Source of the DNA: Gigaspora rosea | Taxonomy: Eukaryota; Glomeromycota; Glomeromycetes; Diversisporales; Gigasporaceae | Direction of reading: 5' to 3' | NCBI GenBank assembly: GCA_003550325.1 | Contig: QKWP01000358.1 | Span: forward strand, 158,580 to 222,579 | Length of the DNA: 64,000 bases | Shown: piece by piece, positions 43,286 through 56,644 of the stretch | How positions within the stretch are numbered: position 1 is the stretch's first letter | Layout: each line of letters starts with the position of its first letter | The notes under the pieces: generated by a model | Told to the model about the DNA's origin: nothing | Seen by the model: the letters and a program-made list of their open reading frames with translations, nothing else | The model's database searches: none | Program-made: the position numbers and the translations under genes

Positions 43286-44000
43286 GTTCTCAAGCACCTC
43301 GGCTCAAATGGTAAAATTTTAATTAGTCGGAAAAAATCGAAACAAACTAACCAAATGAGTTATTATTTCGATGAATGATTTGATTGGATAAGATAGAAAA
43401 TCGTTCTTAATTAAACCGTAATAACTATAATAACTATAATAACGATTCTATTAATCGCAATGATTTGAATAACATCCCTGATTACTAGTAAATTATATTG
43501 AGAAAGCCACCTGAGAACAAATTAAATCACCCATTCGTGAATTTTCAGCCAATTTAACTTTTGGCAATAACATTCCATTTAGTTAGAATACTTAAAGAAG
43601 TCACATGTGAAAATGCAAAATATTCAACATAAGTTTTAAGATCGGTGATAATCGTCGGAATTTCGGAACTTTACAAATATTATGTTTTCCGTTGACTATT
43701 TATGGTCCTTTATGGCGTTCTCAAACAGGTTCTTTAATGTGATTTGCTAGTGATTTGCTAGTGATTGAAATGTTGCTCAAATAATTCAATAAATTGCAAT
43801 AATTGCAATAATTGAAATTTAGTGGTTTATACTTAGCAGTTTAGTTAAAAGAACGAATTGTTTAAATTTTTGCAACCAATCAGGAAAAATTCTATAAATA
43901 TATTTCATATTTTTATTTGTATCAGAGTAAATCTATTCGATCCCTGACTGAACGCTAATTAAGTTTTCATTTGAAGTGTTGGTGTGAGGTGCTTGAGAAC
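43286..44000. mobile_element. Element with perfect GTTCTCAAGCACCTC inverted ends, 715 bp
   Basis: GTTCTCAAGCACCTC (43286-43300) and GAGGTGCTTGAGAAC (43986-44000) are exact inverted repeats. A shortened relative is at 21575-21770. No coding region; the flanks do not show a convincing target duplication. Confidence 0.65.
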
Positions 44001-44681
44001 ATCCTTAAATAATATTTCCCAAGTTTCTATTGGCGGTGATTCATGTACGTACAAGCACTATGATTAGTTGAGTAATCATTATTGACAATTACAATTTTAC
44101 TGAACATTTATAGTGCGATGCGAAATGCAGATATTTTGATAGCATTGACGATGAATTTTGTTTAACCGGTTAAATTATTTTCCATTAATTAAAAATTGAG
44201 GACCAACCTATTATGTAACCTATTACTGTATTATGAAAGCCGGAGTAATAAGAGGTAGAAGGGACGTTTATGAAATTTGCTGGAAATTTGCTAAAAATTT
44301 GCTGAAAATTTGCTGGAAATTTGCTAAATTTGCTAAATTTGCTATAGGTGTTAATTTAATGAACAAGATAACCTTAATTAAGTTGCAAACTTTATTCGAA
44401 AGAATTTTTTTTATACAAATTTTTTATTTCAAAAATGTTTATTTATACTTTTATCTCGTTAACAATTAAAAACTATTACCGTATAAACGCGTTATTTCGA
44501 GTGTTATTTCGAAATATATCATTTGTCACGCCAATAAATTATATGTTTGTTATGGTACGCGTTAATTCAGTACGCTCTCGATTTTCCACGGGTGTTATTT
44601 CGCGTCATTGGGTTATTAGGAACGTACTCTGTCTATGTGATATGTGTTAAGATTCAAAAAGAATAATATTTTATTCTATTT

Positions 44682-44720
<39 letters not shown>

Positions 44721-44939
44721 NTTTTACAATTTTTTTGTTTTTTTTTTTACCAATCAATCTATATACACCAATCCTCGATATTATATTTAGATACAAAATT
44801 TTCATAATGTTTCTTTTTTTTTTTTTTTTCTAACCATTTACATTATAAACCATCTATGAAAACAATTATTAAAAAATAATCAGAAAAATAAAAATAAAAT
44901 AAAAAGACAAATTCATCGTCATATTTTTTAAAAAAAAAA
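44001..44939. other. Intergenic region with a MITE relative and poly-T tracts
   Basis: GCTGAAAATTTGCTGGAAATTTGC words repeat at 44278-44345 (~11-bp period). A TACCGTATAAACGCGTTATT relative of the 29198 MITE spans ~44477-44605. Poly-T runs at 44688-44720 and 44815-44830 include one N (44721). These precede the 3' end of F-box gene 2. Confidence 0.5.
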
Positions 44940-46916
44940 TTAATTATCAATTACCGGTGTAAGTAAAGTAATATTCATCCCAACAGTTGATTCAAGTCTA
45001 GATTCTTGAATACGAGATCGTGCATTTAAGAGAGGACCGTAAATAATAGTAACATATTTTAATCTTCTATGTTTTTCTAATTGTCTTATGTGTGAAGACG
45101 AGAATTTTACTGATGTTGAAATTTGTAATTCTTCAAGATTTTTAAATTTATGAATTGCCTTAACAAGTTGCTAAATTAATATATATATAAAAACAAAAAA
45201 ATAAAAAATTTAGTTAAAAAAAAAAAAAAAATAAAAAATAAACAACACGATGTACATAATGTACATAATGTACATAATATTAACATACACTTGGATTTTT
45301 TTCTTGAATACAACATTTGAGTACCAAAGTTCTTATTTGAGGACATCGTATAGCAAGTCTTTCTAAAACAGAAACATCAGCTTTATATTTTGATCTTTTA
45401 TCCATTTCTTTAGTGCTAACATCATAAGCTTTCAAAACTTTTAAAGTTCCTCTATTTCTAGTAGCCAAAGTATGAACAATAGAAGCCAACATTTGACAAG
45501 AATCATGCCTTACAGTAACTTCAACAAGACTTTTACATTCTCTAGCTATATTATTGAATGCAATATTAGTTAATTTTGCGCATGATATAATAACAACAGA
45601 TCTTAATTCAGTACAATGAGTAGCTATTTGATTTATTCCAGTATCAGTAATATAAGCATTATAAGCTAACATTAAATGTTTAAGTTTTTTTCCACGATAT
45701 TGAGCAATAGTTGAAATAGCACTATCAGTTAAATAAAAACACATAAATAATTCAATAGATTCTAAATGATGACAATTCATAGCTATCATCTTAATAGTTT
45801 TATCAGTTATATGTAAAGTAGCTAAATATAATTGTCTAAGACAAGGTTGATGTTGAGAAAAAGCTACAGAGAAAAGAGGATTATGATCTTGAACATGAAT
45901 AGCTCTTATTCTAAGAGCTTCTAATTTTGCAAATTTAGGAGCCAAATTTTCAGAAACTTGAATATCATTTTCAAATTGAGCACTTAAAGATTTAAGATTA
46001 TGTAAACCAGTGATAAGACCTTGTAATCCAGCTTCGTTAATATATTTACATTCAAAAGTTTGTAAATTTGGAAAAGAATTAACAATCATATTTGCTAATT
46101 GTAAATTATTTACCCTTTGATATAATTTTAAAGAAATAATTGAAGGACAATTTTCACCAATATCTCTAATAACATTAAATGACCAAGATCTATTACAATC
46201 ATTAATCTCTAAATGTTGTAATTTAGGACATCGACCTTGACGTAACGGCGTAAGAGCACCTTCTAACCATTGACTATCACAATCAAGGACAGTAAAAGTG
46301 ATTAAATTAGGAGAAGAATTTAAAAGAAGTTCAACATTTGTATTAGAGAAAGGTGGAGCCGTAGTAGCAAAGGTAAGATGCCTCAAATTAGGACACTTTC
46401 GAGAGATCACTCTAAGATCATTAGCGGTAAAAGCTGAAGTTGTATCATAAGGTCTATAAATTTTAAATACGACTCTATGGACCATATGACCATATAAAAA
46501 GCAAGATTTTACTTTTCGAAGAGTACGTAAAAAGAGATTAACAGATTCTTTTGTTTTCCATATGGGAGCTTTCCATAGTTGCCTTATGAAGACCTTTTTA
46601 AAAATAAATATACATATATATATATGTATATATATGATATAAAGTAAAAGGATATATAAAAAAAGAAGGATTATAAAAGAATATAAGAGATATAAGAGAT
46701 ATAAGAGCAAAAGAGAATATAGAAATGTTTTATTATAAAGATATCAAAAGATAGATGAGTATATAATAGATAGATAAATAATAAACATACTATCGCCCAT
46801 ATAGGATGTACAAAAACACATTTCAAGAGGTCATCTTGACGGTCAAAATAAGAAGAAATACCGTATAAAACATCTGGAGTGAGTAAAACTTTTTGCGCGG
46901 CAGTAAGTCTTTCCAT
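44940..46916 (-). CDS. F-box-like/leucine-rich-repeat protein, gene 2
   Basis: Three exons: 46791-46916, 45289-46593 and 44940-45170, 553 aa. Exon 1 reads LLTPDVLYGISSYFDRQDDL..VHPIWAI, an F-box pattern; exon 2 begins VFIRQLWKAPIWKTKESVN. Cysteine-type LRRs follow through residue ~470 (e.g. CPKLQHLEINDCNRSWS, CTELRSVVIISCAKLTNIAF). The last exon starts QLVKAIHKFKNLEELQIS, directly comparable to DLISVMHKFQNLEQLDIS in gene 1. Both introns are phase 0 with GTATGT donors and lie at the same places as in gene 1, so the two are paralogs. A role as SCF substrate receptor is the family expectation. Reading through the first intron gives an Ile/Leu-rich artefact N-terminus, which was rejected. Confidence 0.88.
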
Positions 46917-46922
46917 TTACAA

Positions 46923-46958
<36 letters not shown>

Positions 46959-48128
46959 ATTTACAAGTATTTTGTGTATGTGATAGGGAAAGGAAAAAAA
47001 AATTTTTTTTTTTTTAAAGATTCATCATGCAAATTATAGTGAGCTCATGTCGTATTTATATGTAATATCGGCGTTTTTGTGAAATTAATATAAGAAAAAT
47101 TTGATACTATTACATAAAAGTTTATAGTAATAAATCGTCATTGAAGAATTAATTTGATTGGCTTCTCATTGAAGAAAATCATATTAACATATACAGATAT
47201 ACGTTATAAAGGAAAAGTCAATGAGAAACTTTACATATAATGAAGGTAAATATATGGATGATAATGACCATTTTTTTATACGTTCATCTTTTTGTTAATA
47301 TATGCGTATATAAATTTAACGCCAGTAAGTTTTAAGTAAGTAAAAAAAAAAAAAAAAAAAATCGAAAAAATTGACAAGATTGACGATCATATACCAAATT
47401 TTTTTTAGTTTTTAGTTTTTAATCACGAGTTAAGGCCGTATAGGAAACTTTTAAAAATTAGAATGATGATGTAAATGACAATTTTTTTTTGTTTTCTTTA
47501 AATGTTTTTGTTACTTCTCATTGAAAAGAATGGATTCGTACATTGTGTTTACTGAGTACGACATATTCGTCATACTGCTTTTGTGGAGAAAATCAGATTT
47601 TTTTAAATCAAAAAAAAAATAAAAAAAATATTCAAAATAAAATACTGTATCAAAAAAAAAAAAAAACAGATAAGAAACAATTTGTACATCCATTATTGAA
47701 TGAATATGCTATTGAATGAATCTCATATGAATTATCTATTTAGATCTATATACTATTGGACAAAAAATAATAGAATTCTTGGAAATAATAATAATAATAA
47801 TACTGTAATAATATTAATAATAATTCTTTGATAGAAAACGACGTGCTTTTTTAAAAATGTCTCGTGACGACATTTTACTATGACAATAATAGTAATAATA
47901 CGTAAATTGTGAAACAAACAAGAACTAAAGAAAAACATACCGGTTCTTTTTATTTACAGATACGCAATAAATATTTGTATTCCTTATTTATTTGACATTT
48001 CCTTTGCCAAGTGGCCAAAGAACATTTGCAAACAAGTACGTACTTGATCAAAATTTTTTTTTAAAGCGCATTTATTTATATCTTAATTTATATATATAAT
48101 ATTTTTTTTTACAATAACGATAACGATA

Positions 48129-48164
<36 letters not shown>

Positions 48165-48424
48165 TCATATAACTTAAACGATAAATATATATAGTTCATA
48201 ATAATAATTAATAAAGAAATAAACATTAATAAGAAATAATAATAAATAATAATAAAATCATAGTTCGATTCCATGTTAGTTTATGCGTATGTATTAATAA
48301 AATTCCTCGCATGTGAAACCGCGTGCACCATGAGGTTCAACCACGTCAAATGAATTTTTTAAAAAAATATATATCTTTCGGAAGACGGGATGGGATCTCT
48401 TTTTTTTTTAACTTTTTTTCCATA

Positions 48425-48505
<81 letters not shown>

Positions 48506-48681
48506 CACAGTTCTTTTAACAATACGACGACGGATTATATATATATATATATAAAGGAGCGAATATATATTTTTTAAAAATCATAAAAAGCATAGACATA
48601 ATTAATGTACGTACATGAATTTGCATAAAAAAGCATACATAACTTAATAATATACAGTAAATTAAATTAAATCGTCCCAAT

Positions 48682-48716
<35 letters not shown>
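46917..48716. other. Upstream region of F-box gene 2, low complexity
   Basis: Poly-T runs (46928-46954) and poly-A runs alternate with AT-rich DNA. (AAT)n tracts occur at 47787-47802 and 48131-48163. No coding region supported; the ORFs here are translations of microsatellites. Confidence 0.5.
48429..48503. repeat. (AAT)n microsatellite, ~25 units
   Basis: Uninterrupted ATAATAATA run of about 75 bp. The plus-strand ORF reading poly-Ile through it is an artefact. Confidence 0.9.
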
Positions 48717-48829
48717 NNNNNNNNNNNNNNNNNNNNNNNNNNNNNNNNNNNNNNNNNNNNNNNNNNNNNNNNNNNNNNNNNNNNNNNNNNNNNNNNNNNN
48801 NNNNNNNNNNNNNNNNNNNNNNNNNNNNN
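48717..48829. other. Assembly gap (113 N) between homopolymers
   Basis: Unknown bases are bounded by poly-T on the left and an A-rich run on the right. The true length of the gap is probably unresolved. Confidence 0.98.
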
Positions 48830-48864
48830 AAATAAAAAAAAAAAAAAAAACCATCCACAAGATC

Positions 48865-48913
48865 CGTCTCCGTCCGTCCGTCCGTCCGCCCGTCCGTTCA
48901 TCCGTCCGTCTCC
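48865..48913. repeat. (CCGT)n microsatellite
   Basis: CCGTCCGTCCGTCCGCCCGT and CCGTCCGTC near-tandem tetranucleotides; unusually GC-rich for this window. Flanked on both sides by ATCCGTCTC. Confidence 0.85.
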
Positions 48914-49166
48914 AAAATCCGTCTCATAATTTAGTTCTCGTCTCATAACTTTAAAATCATTAGGATCATTGGGACTTAGATGAGTAACCAGAAAAGTATA
49001 TATGTATATAAATCGCATGATCGCCGATAGTTTTGACTGCGCTTACGTATATCGAAAAAAAAACCAAAATCCAAAAGGAGCATCCGTGATATCACCCAAT
49101 AAGATATGAATTTTTTTTTTTTGTCTTTTTTTTCTTTTTCTCTTTTTTTGTGTTTTTTTTTCTTTT

Positions 49167-49942
49167 TTAAAATAATGAAAAGTTAAATTCATTTGAATCT
49201 GCAGAAAAATCTTCCAAGTGGTCTGGTCTTCGTTGTATATCTGATAACGAAGGGAAGAAAAGTTTTCCTTCACCATCATTTCTTGACCCATAAATATTAG
49301 AAGTATCAAAAGGGCTAGCATTAATGGACCTAGGTGTAGGAGGTCCAACTAGAAAAAATTTTTTTTAAAAAAAGATTTTATATTTTTTATATTAGATTTA
49401 TTTTTAACGTAAAATGATAAATGATTTTTATTTAAAAAAAAAAAAATGTTTTACTTACATGATTGAAGATTATTTGTGTGGAATAAGCAAAAATCTGGAC
49501 CAGTATCATCTTGGACAGGGTTTATAGAGTTTGAGAGTAATCCACTTGAGTTTGGCGACATGACGGATATATGAGATGCCTCTAGCATTTTAGAGTAAAT
49601 GCTCTCAACCGTCTGATAAAATTCTCTTACTTTGTTTGATTCTTTTGACCAAGCATTTTGTATGAGTGTAGTTAGTTCAGGTTCAGTTGTTTGCACACCT
49701 CGAGAATTTATATGTTTAATATATAATTCTCGGTAAATTTCATATGCATTTTGGGAAAAATTTCCTTTATGTGTACGAAATAAGTCCAAGGCCAAATCTT
49801 GAGCTTGGTCAGCTGGAGGTAATGAGAGATATTGTAGTGGCGATATTGAACCACTCATTTGTAGAGAGTAATGTGTATTTTCATGTCCTTCGCCTAATCG
49901 TGTCGCCGCAATACCATTCTGCAGGTTTCTTTGGTCTGTCAT
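49167..49942 (-). CDS. HMG-box-like protein
   Basis: Two exons, 49459-49942 and 49167-49348, 221 aa. Residues ~63-122 (SQNAYEIYRELYIKHINSRG.., LTTLIQNAWSKESNKVREFY..) follow the pattern of a divergent HMG box of the fungal MATA_HMG type: N-A-x2-I-Y-R, A-W-x3-S, V-x2-F/Y-Y. That domain bends DNA and is found in fungal transcription factors, including mating-type proteins. The second exon is recognised by its donor (TCAT|GTAAGT) and a good frame, GPPTPRSINASPFDTSNIYG to NEFNFSLF, low-complexity and acidic at its end. The ATG at 49942 is preferred; the frame is open 40 codons further up without an ATG. The domain call is by eye and only moderately sure. Confidence 0.65.
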
Positions 49943-52900
49943 GTAAAACGCGGCGCAGCCGTACGTACAAAAATTTTTTACTTGTAAACATAGATGAAAA
50001 AACCTACTTTTTATACTTATTTGTAAGTCTGCGCCCTTAATAAAGTTTTGCTTACTTGGCAATCCTTGATGTTACAATATATCCAAAAGAAGAGAATTCG
50101 GCATTTTATAGTATGACAATGCATAATGAAAAAAACACACACAGCAATACACAAGCAATACACTACTGCACCACCGCTCGTCTTTTTTTTTTTATTTTAT
50201 TTTATTTTTGTTCGGTCTTTTTTTTCTTGTAAATAATTCTTTTTATTAAAAGCCCGGGATTTTTAATAAATTTATAATAATAATAATATAATATAACAAT
50301 AATATTATAATCTATCTTTTAAATTTTGTTTCAGTCATAAAATTTAGAAAAGATGTTCCAAAATTCTTTAATGATGTAATTTTAGTTAAAACGTAATCGG
50401 AAGATCTTTTCCGTGTTGCAATTAAAGAACTATCTCTAAACATTTTCAGACTCTCTGCTTCTAATTATGTTATATAATCGGCAAAAGAAAAATGTAAAAG
50501 AAAAAAAATGTATAATAGAAAAATTATATATATATATATATATTTAACTATTTAACCGATTATAAATTATTTTTTTAATTCATTATACGCAGTAAAAAAA
50601 CGTTCAGAAGCATAATTGAATAATTGATAATATGTATTATTATTATAAACGATTTTAAAGTTTAATTGATCCTACCTATTACAAAATCCAAATAAAATCC
50701 CAAAAAAAGAATAAATTATCTCTTTTAAAAAGTTTTAATAATTCTTTAAAGAAAAAAAGGTATCATCATAGAAATCTTTATAAACTTGATCAACTGATGT
50801 TTCTGATATTTCTTCATATTACCATATTCTTCTATTTAGAACAAAGAAAGTCAAAGTTAATGAATGAATAGGAACAATGAAAATTCTCGCGTGGTTTGTA
50901 AAAAAAAATATAAAAATATCGTAACACTTAGATGGCAATTTGCTTATTCGTTACTATGTGATACAATTTATATTTTACCGCCAAGTTTAAAACTGTAAGT
51001 TTTTGATTTTCACTGCATCATAAAGTTGAACCTATTCTTTAATACACGTTTACTATAAAACGTACTATCTTCTTAAGGATTTTAATTGGCATATATAAAA
51101 AATATTCCACGTACGTACTGTACGTATTATTATTATTCTGTTATCTGTTATATATTAATCATATTAATTATATTAATTATATTAATTATATTAATTATAT
51201 TAATTATATTAATTATATTAATTATATCAGATATTAATTACATAATATTATAATTAATTTATCGTTACATTAATAAATTTACCTATCATAAAAATTCTCT
51301 CTCTTTTTTCTATAGTTTAATTTTATTTTTAGGATAAATTTTCCAACCTATAATATGTCTTATAATTTTACTAACTATTAAATTAAGCTGACTCATAATG
51401 ATTTACTGTTTATCCGTTTTATAAAAACTGCGTAAAAAACTCCAAGACGATCGACGATCTCGTAATATATATATTTTTTTTTCTGCGGCAAAAAAACTTA
51501 TTATATATTATATAAAAATATAAAAATAAATATACTGTATCATAAAGTAAAAAATTTGAACCAAAGATTATATGACAAATTTTTATTCATATTTTTAGTT
51601 AATTTTAGCTATCAAAAACGTGGCAATAAAAAAATCCGTAAGTTAAAATAATTAATGAAGTCATGCAATTCTATTACGAAACTTCTTCGGGATATATATA
51701 TAATTCCCCCCATAAAATTTACCTCCTTTGTGTGTTTTGTGGTTTGTGTGGTTTGTGTATGATCCTTTTCTAATTTTTCTAACGTTAACTAAACCCCATC
51801 AAATAACAAATTTTCCTTAAACTACTTACCTAATTTATAAATTAATACAATGAAAAGGTTATCATCCATTGTTCTTTAATTATTTACCAAATACCATAAC
51901 AGATAACTGATGATTCATAATTCCCCCCACATTTTTCTCTAAATTTATTTTTACGTATGCAAAAAATTATCCTAAAATTGATTTACAATTCATCTTACTT
52001 GTATGTAGTAGAATGAACGAGAACATATTAAACAGTTAATAAATTAAACACGTAATTACATACGTACGTATGTTACCGTATATAAGTATGTACTTATCAT
52101 TATGATAGTAAATTGTTTAAGACAAAAAGTCACAAAATGACTAAAAAAGGTTTATATTAATCAACTTTTAATTTACAAACCGGTATTACTTTTGACGCTT
52201 CTAAAATAGGATAGTTTCAAAATGTTCTTTCTGTATATTTCTGTATTTGTTAAAAGTTAAATAAAATAAACGCATTTATTTTTAAGGTTAAAATAAAAAC
52301 GCATTTATTTATGATTAATTAAAATTATATTTAGCAATAAATTTGTAAATTATAAAAAAAAGTTCATACGTATCTGTGTTTACCTATTGTCTTGACGTTG
52401 ATCTCATGACAAATTATAATGAAAATTTAACAATGATATTAAATGATATTAGTAATGACTATCATGTGAATATCCCCAAAGGTGTATTCCCAAAGATGTA
52501 TTGCATTTGGTCGTGAAATCTTTAGAACCACTAATATTAAACCGCAATTAAACCGCAGTAAAGAATTTGTTTACCAATGGTTACACGTTTTATTTCAAAG
52601 GCGTTATCTAATCTGATGTAATATCCATATCAAGTTTTATTAAGATTTATTAAGATTTATTAAGATTTATTATGTGGGTGGGAAAGAAATTTTTTTAAAC
52701 AATAACATTTTATCACTTAAAATTTTATTGTCGTAAACTGCGATAAAGTTGAACATTTACTTATCTGTTATTGTATAGTACAGTAGTAATATATCCTTTT
52801 AAATTTTCCACTTGTACTGTATGTGGTTTTTTGCCTTTATTTATTTATATGATACGCATATATATGTTCTAATTCTTTGGGTCATCCTCTTCGGTTTCAT

Positions 52901-54715
52901 AAAGGTTTCGCGTCAAAGAACTATTACTAAATTTGACTAGTCAAACTTTAAGTACTTACGTATCGGCGTTTTACTGTACAGTACGTACGTAACAGATAAC
53001 GTTTTTGTATTCACTGCTTTTACGTAATCAACTGTTAAATTCCGCTGAATCTCATCTCTTTATTCGAATCCAGATATAGTAGATCCCATATATGGATGAC
53101 AGCGTGAATAGTCCTTTTTGGTACCAGATGTCGATATAATAAAAGGTATGTACTGTAAAGTATGTACTGTACAGTTTGTACAGTACATGTGTACTTAGAT
53201 AATATTTAATAACTTTAATAACAGAAATGGTAACATGTTTTCTCGTACGTACGTAGGTACCTATCTTTTTATATTAATTGAAGCCTGGGCTTTTTTTTTT
53301 TTATAAACACTTTTGGATGATTTTCATGCATGTTATGTGAAAACGTATCTAACTTTACTTGTTATTTGTCATTTTTATTTAAGAAGACATTTTTAAAAAG
53401 TATACTTTCTTTGCCTATTAAAGTATTATGCAATTATTACGAGACTAAATTTTAGCCGCCAACCCTTATTTGTAGCACTAGAATTGCGTAATCCGATTCT
53501 CTTCATGGGAATGTACAATATATATGTTATACTGTATTAATGAACAAAGATTCAAATACTTTAACCTTATTTTAGAGTATTTATAAAGTTTAATTCTTTC
53601 ATTTAAACAAGTTTTAATAAAAATAATCAAATCTTAATTTTAATATTTCATATATTTTATATATTTCATATACTGTATATATTTAACAATTAACAATTAT
53701 TTTTATTTATTGTTAAAAGTTTCTGAAGTTAGTTAATAAGACTAACTGATCTACTACTAACTAGAATTAATCGTCAATGACAATTATTAAATTTAATCTA
53801 AAAAAGAACTTCATTATTAATGATGGTTAACATTTTTATTTCATGAGTATTACATATCATGATTATCGTGATCATCATCACCGCCAAGCAATGTTGTACG
53901 TTCGTTTTTTGTTATCCAAAGAAATGTCCAAGCATATCCAAGCATACCCAAGCATGTTTAAACATGCTCAAGCTTTTATAATTACAAACAATACTTGGTT
54001 ATTTAATATTTTTTTTTTCATTGTTTATAAATGTCGTTTTAGAAAACTTTATTTAGATGTTAGTACAACTTGTTGCAATTTAATTTTAATTTATGCTTTT
54101 ACAATTAAAATAGATTATATTAATAAAATTTTATAAATAATTATAATTGAATTTTTATAGCTATAACCAGTGCTGATCATCATCATATATCTCAAAAAAC
54201 ACACCAAGTATAATAATTAAAATTAAGAATTTTAATTAAAAAATATTTAACCCTCCAAAAATTTATCTATAACTAAAATTTGCACTTTTATTTATAACTC
54301 TAATCTTATATTGTAAAACTGTTTCTAATTCTACAAATAAAATATTATAATGTTTATTTCTAGTTATTTTAAATATTTTGATTATTATTTGATTATTATT
54401 TGTTTAAAATTTTTTTAAAATAGATTAAAAATTTAATTATTTTTTATAGGTGTACTGTAATGCACTTTACAAAATTTAATAAACTTTAAATTTTAAAACA
54501 AATCAACAGTAGTAATATATTAATTTAGTAATTTAGAATAAATATATAGTAGTAATAAAAAATAAAATTAGAGTAAACAAATCTTTAATATTAAAAATTG
54601 ATATTAAAATAAAATAAAATTAAAAATAATCTTGAAAAGTCTCTAGTTAATTTAAATAAATTTTCAAAGATTAAACTAAAAAATATAAAAGTATTAAAAA
54701 TTTAAAAAAATTGTA
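49943..54715. other. Long intergenic region without supported genes
   Basis: About 4.8 kb of AT-rich DNA. At 51155-51232 a 9-bp unit (ATTATATTA) repeats about eight times. TTTATTAAGA repeats near 52640-52668. GTACTGTACAG/CTGTACAGTAC palindromes occur at 52975-52990 and 53150-53190. Poly-T and poly-A runs are frequent. ORFs of 60-97 codons lack motifs or splice logic. Confidence 0.45.
51155..51232. repeat. 9-bp microsatellite (TTAATTATA)n
   Basis: About eight perfect units of TTAATTATA in a row, then a degenerate end (TTAATTATATCAGATATTAA). Confidence 0.9.
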
Positions 54716-54923
54716 TGTAAAGACATGTCTCCATAAAGACCTTATATATAACAGCCAATTATATTTAGGGTTAGTAAAATTTCTTTTGTGTTTTTTATTA
54801 ACAAAGTTAGAAAGTTTGTAGCTAATTTTAATTGGCCAATAATAAGCAATGCATTCTATATTCACATGCTTAATTTTGATTGATTATTTATATATAGGGT
54901 CTCTATGGAAACATGTCTTTATA
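54716..54923. mobile_element. MITE with TAAAGACATGTCTCCATAAAG ends, ~208 bp
   Basis: TGTAAAGACATGTCTCCATA, AAGACCTTATATA at the left is mirrored by TATATAGGGTCTCTATGG, AAACATGTCTTTATA. Arms ~33 bp with a few mismatches. The minus ORF inside (64 codons) is a shadow. Confidence 0.75.
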
Positions 54924-55610
54924 AAATAACACCAAAAATTTAAATTGAAATTTATTACAAAATATAAAAATATAAAGATTTTTTATCAGTAAATCAAATA
55001 ATTATAAAAATAAAAATAACAAAAAAAAAAAGTATTAATTATTATCAAAAATTTACTAATATAAATATTGTAAATACATAATTAAAATAAAAAGAATAAA
55101 TATAAAATATTTGATTTATTAACAATTAGTATATATAAAATATACAAAAACCAATTTTAAATATAATAATAAATAAAGTACAAAATTGTAAATAGAATAA
55201 AACCTTTTTAAATTAATAAATATTAAATAATATAATATAAAATTATTATAAAAAATATTACAAAATTATAAAATTTAAATTACTTGTATTAATTAATCAA
55301 TCTATATAGTATTATAGTAACCTAAAAGCAAAACTAGAATATAAAAAAAACTTTTAGAAAAAAAATTAGTTAGTATAGCAAATCATATATAGATAATTTT
55401 TTGTAATAACTACTGTATATAATTTTTATTTACCATATATGTTTAAAATTAAGCTACCTTTTTTGAAAAAAATTACACAAAAAACATAGTATAGCTTATT
55501 TTTAGATTGTTGAATTTTTTAAAAAATTGAAAATCATATCAGATATTGATAAAAAGTTGTCCAAATAGGTGTATTTTGATGTCTAAACAAGTTTACTTAA
55601 TAGCAATTAT
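54924..55610. other. AT-rich spacer, nothing recognised
   Basis: Extremely AT-rich (poly-A, AAAATATA words). No ORF, hairpin or repeat boundary that could be supported. Confidence 0.5.
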
Positions 55611-55953
55611 ATGGGCCTTTGCAGTAGAAAGGGCGGATATGTCAATATATATAATTTTGAGATAATTGAATTTAATTACTTTGTTTTGATTTTTGGTCTG
55701 ATCCGGGTTAATCCAAATTCACGATTTTGATTGGTTAAATATAGCATTTGACTAACGGGTAATCTCGTGGTGTGCTTGGCTTCGATCTCGCGCAACTTTC
55801 TTTTTACATTACGTATCTTGATTTTTTATTATGCAAATCGACTTTCATTTATAATTGAAAAATGTTGATCACATTGAAATTTACCAGAATTTAATAAAAA
55901 CTCATTTTTCCATTTTGGGGTCACATCCGCCTTTTCTATTGCAAAGCCCCCAT
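55611..55953. mobile_element. MITE with ATGGGCCTTTGCAGTAGAAA ends, 343 bp
   Basis: ATGGGCCTTTGCAGTAGAAA, GGGCGGATATG and CACATCCGCCTTTTCTATTG, CAAAGCCCCCAT are inverted ends of ~31 bp. ATTAT occurs immediately outside both ends and may be the target duplication. No coding capacity. Confidence 0.75.
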
Positions 55954-56340
55954 ATTATACAGTACATAGAATAAACAATAAATAATATGTCTTGGATCTT
56001 TATGGAACTTTCTAAAAAATTCTTGTGTTCTTGTATTTTAGATATAGTTTTTTTTTATTTTATATATAGTACTTTGGTAGTGTAAAATACTTTATGCAGC
56101 CTATATAATTTTTAAATTAGATTTTACAATTTTTGTCAAGATTGCTTTCTTTTTTTGGTCTTGTTTATTTTTTCTCAATTTGTTTTTGTTAGTTTGATTT
56201 TGGATTTTGTATAGGTTTTGTAGATATACTTTTTTTTTGATTTCCTTTTTGGGTTTATAAATATCTGTTTATAAGGGTAGAGTTTTAAACTTTTTTTATT
56301 CTAGAGACTAGATAAAAAAGATTAAAAAAAAGTTAGAGCC

Positions 56341-56470
56341 GTGTCATTAATCATCTGATTATTTTTTATTAGAGGCCTATACCCCTTCCTCTTTTTTAAT
56401 ATATATATAGTCAGGTTCTTATATATAATTTCAACTTTTTTTACCTCCTTCTCCCCTAGGGACGATGATT
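56341..56470 (+). mobile_element. GTGTCA-family MITE, copy 3 (right end decayed)
   Basis: GTGTCATTAATCATCTGATT, TTATTAGAGGCCTATACCCC and TATATAATTTCAACTTTTTT match copy 1 at 8632-8766. The right terminus is degraded (ACGATGATTTT) compared with TGACAC in the other copies. Confidence 0.6.
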
Positions 56471-56644
56471 TTCTACAAAATGCAGAATGCCGCAGAATTT
56501 GCAGAATTCGCCTATTTTTGTAGAAATTATGGATAATTGCAGAATTGACCTAAATTTTGACCAGGATCCAATCAAATTGCAAGTTTTGGCAGAGAGTTTT
56601 GGAACCTTATCAAACCTATTATGGCGAGCAGCTCTAGTATGGGG

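Noticed and set aside
45280-46710. 476-aa ORF with an Ile/Leu/Tyr-rich N-terminus as a membrane protein
   Set aside because: The hydrophobic start is the translated first intron of F-box gene 2.
48323-48577. 84-aa ORF rich in Ile
   Set aside because: It is a reading of the (AAT)n microsatellite.
48516-49018. Minus-strand ORFs with long X runs and poly-Lys
   Set aside because: They translate the N gap and flanking homopolymers; no real coding evidence.
49943-50062. 40-codon N-terminal extension of the HMG-like protein
   Set aside because: It has no ATG (it begins with TTG) and follows no clear splice acceptor.
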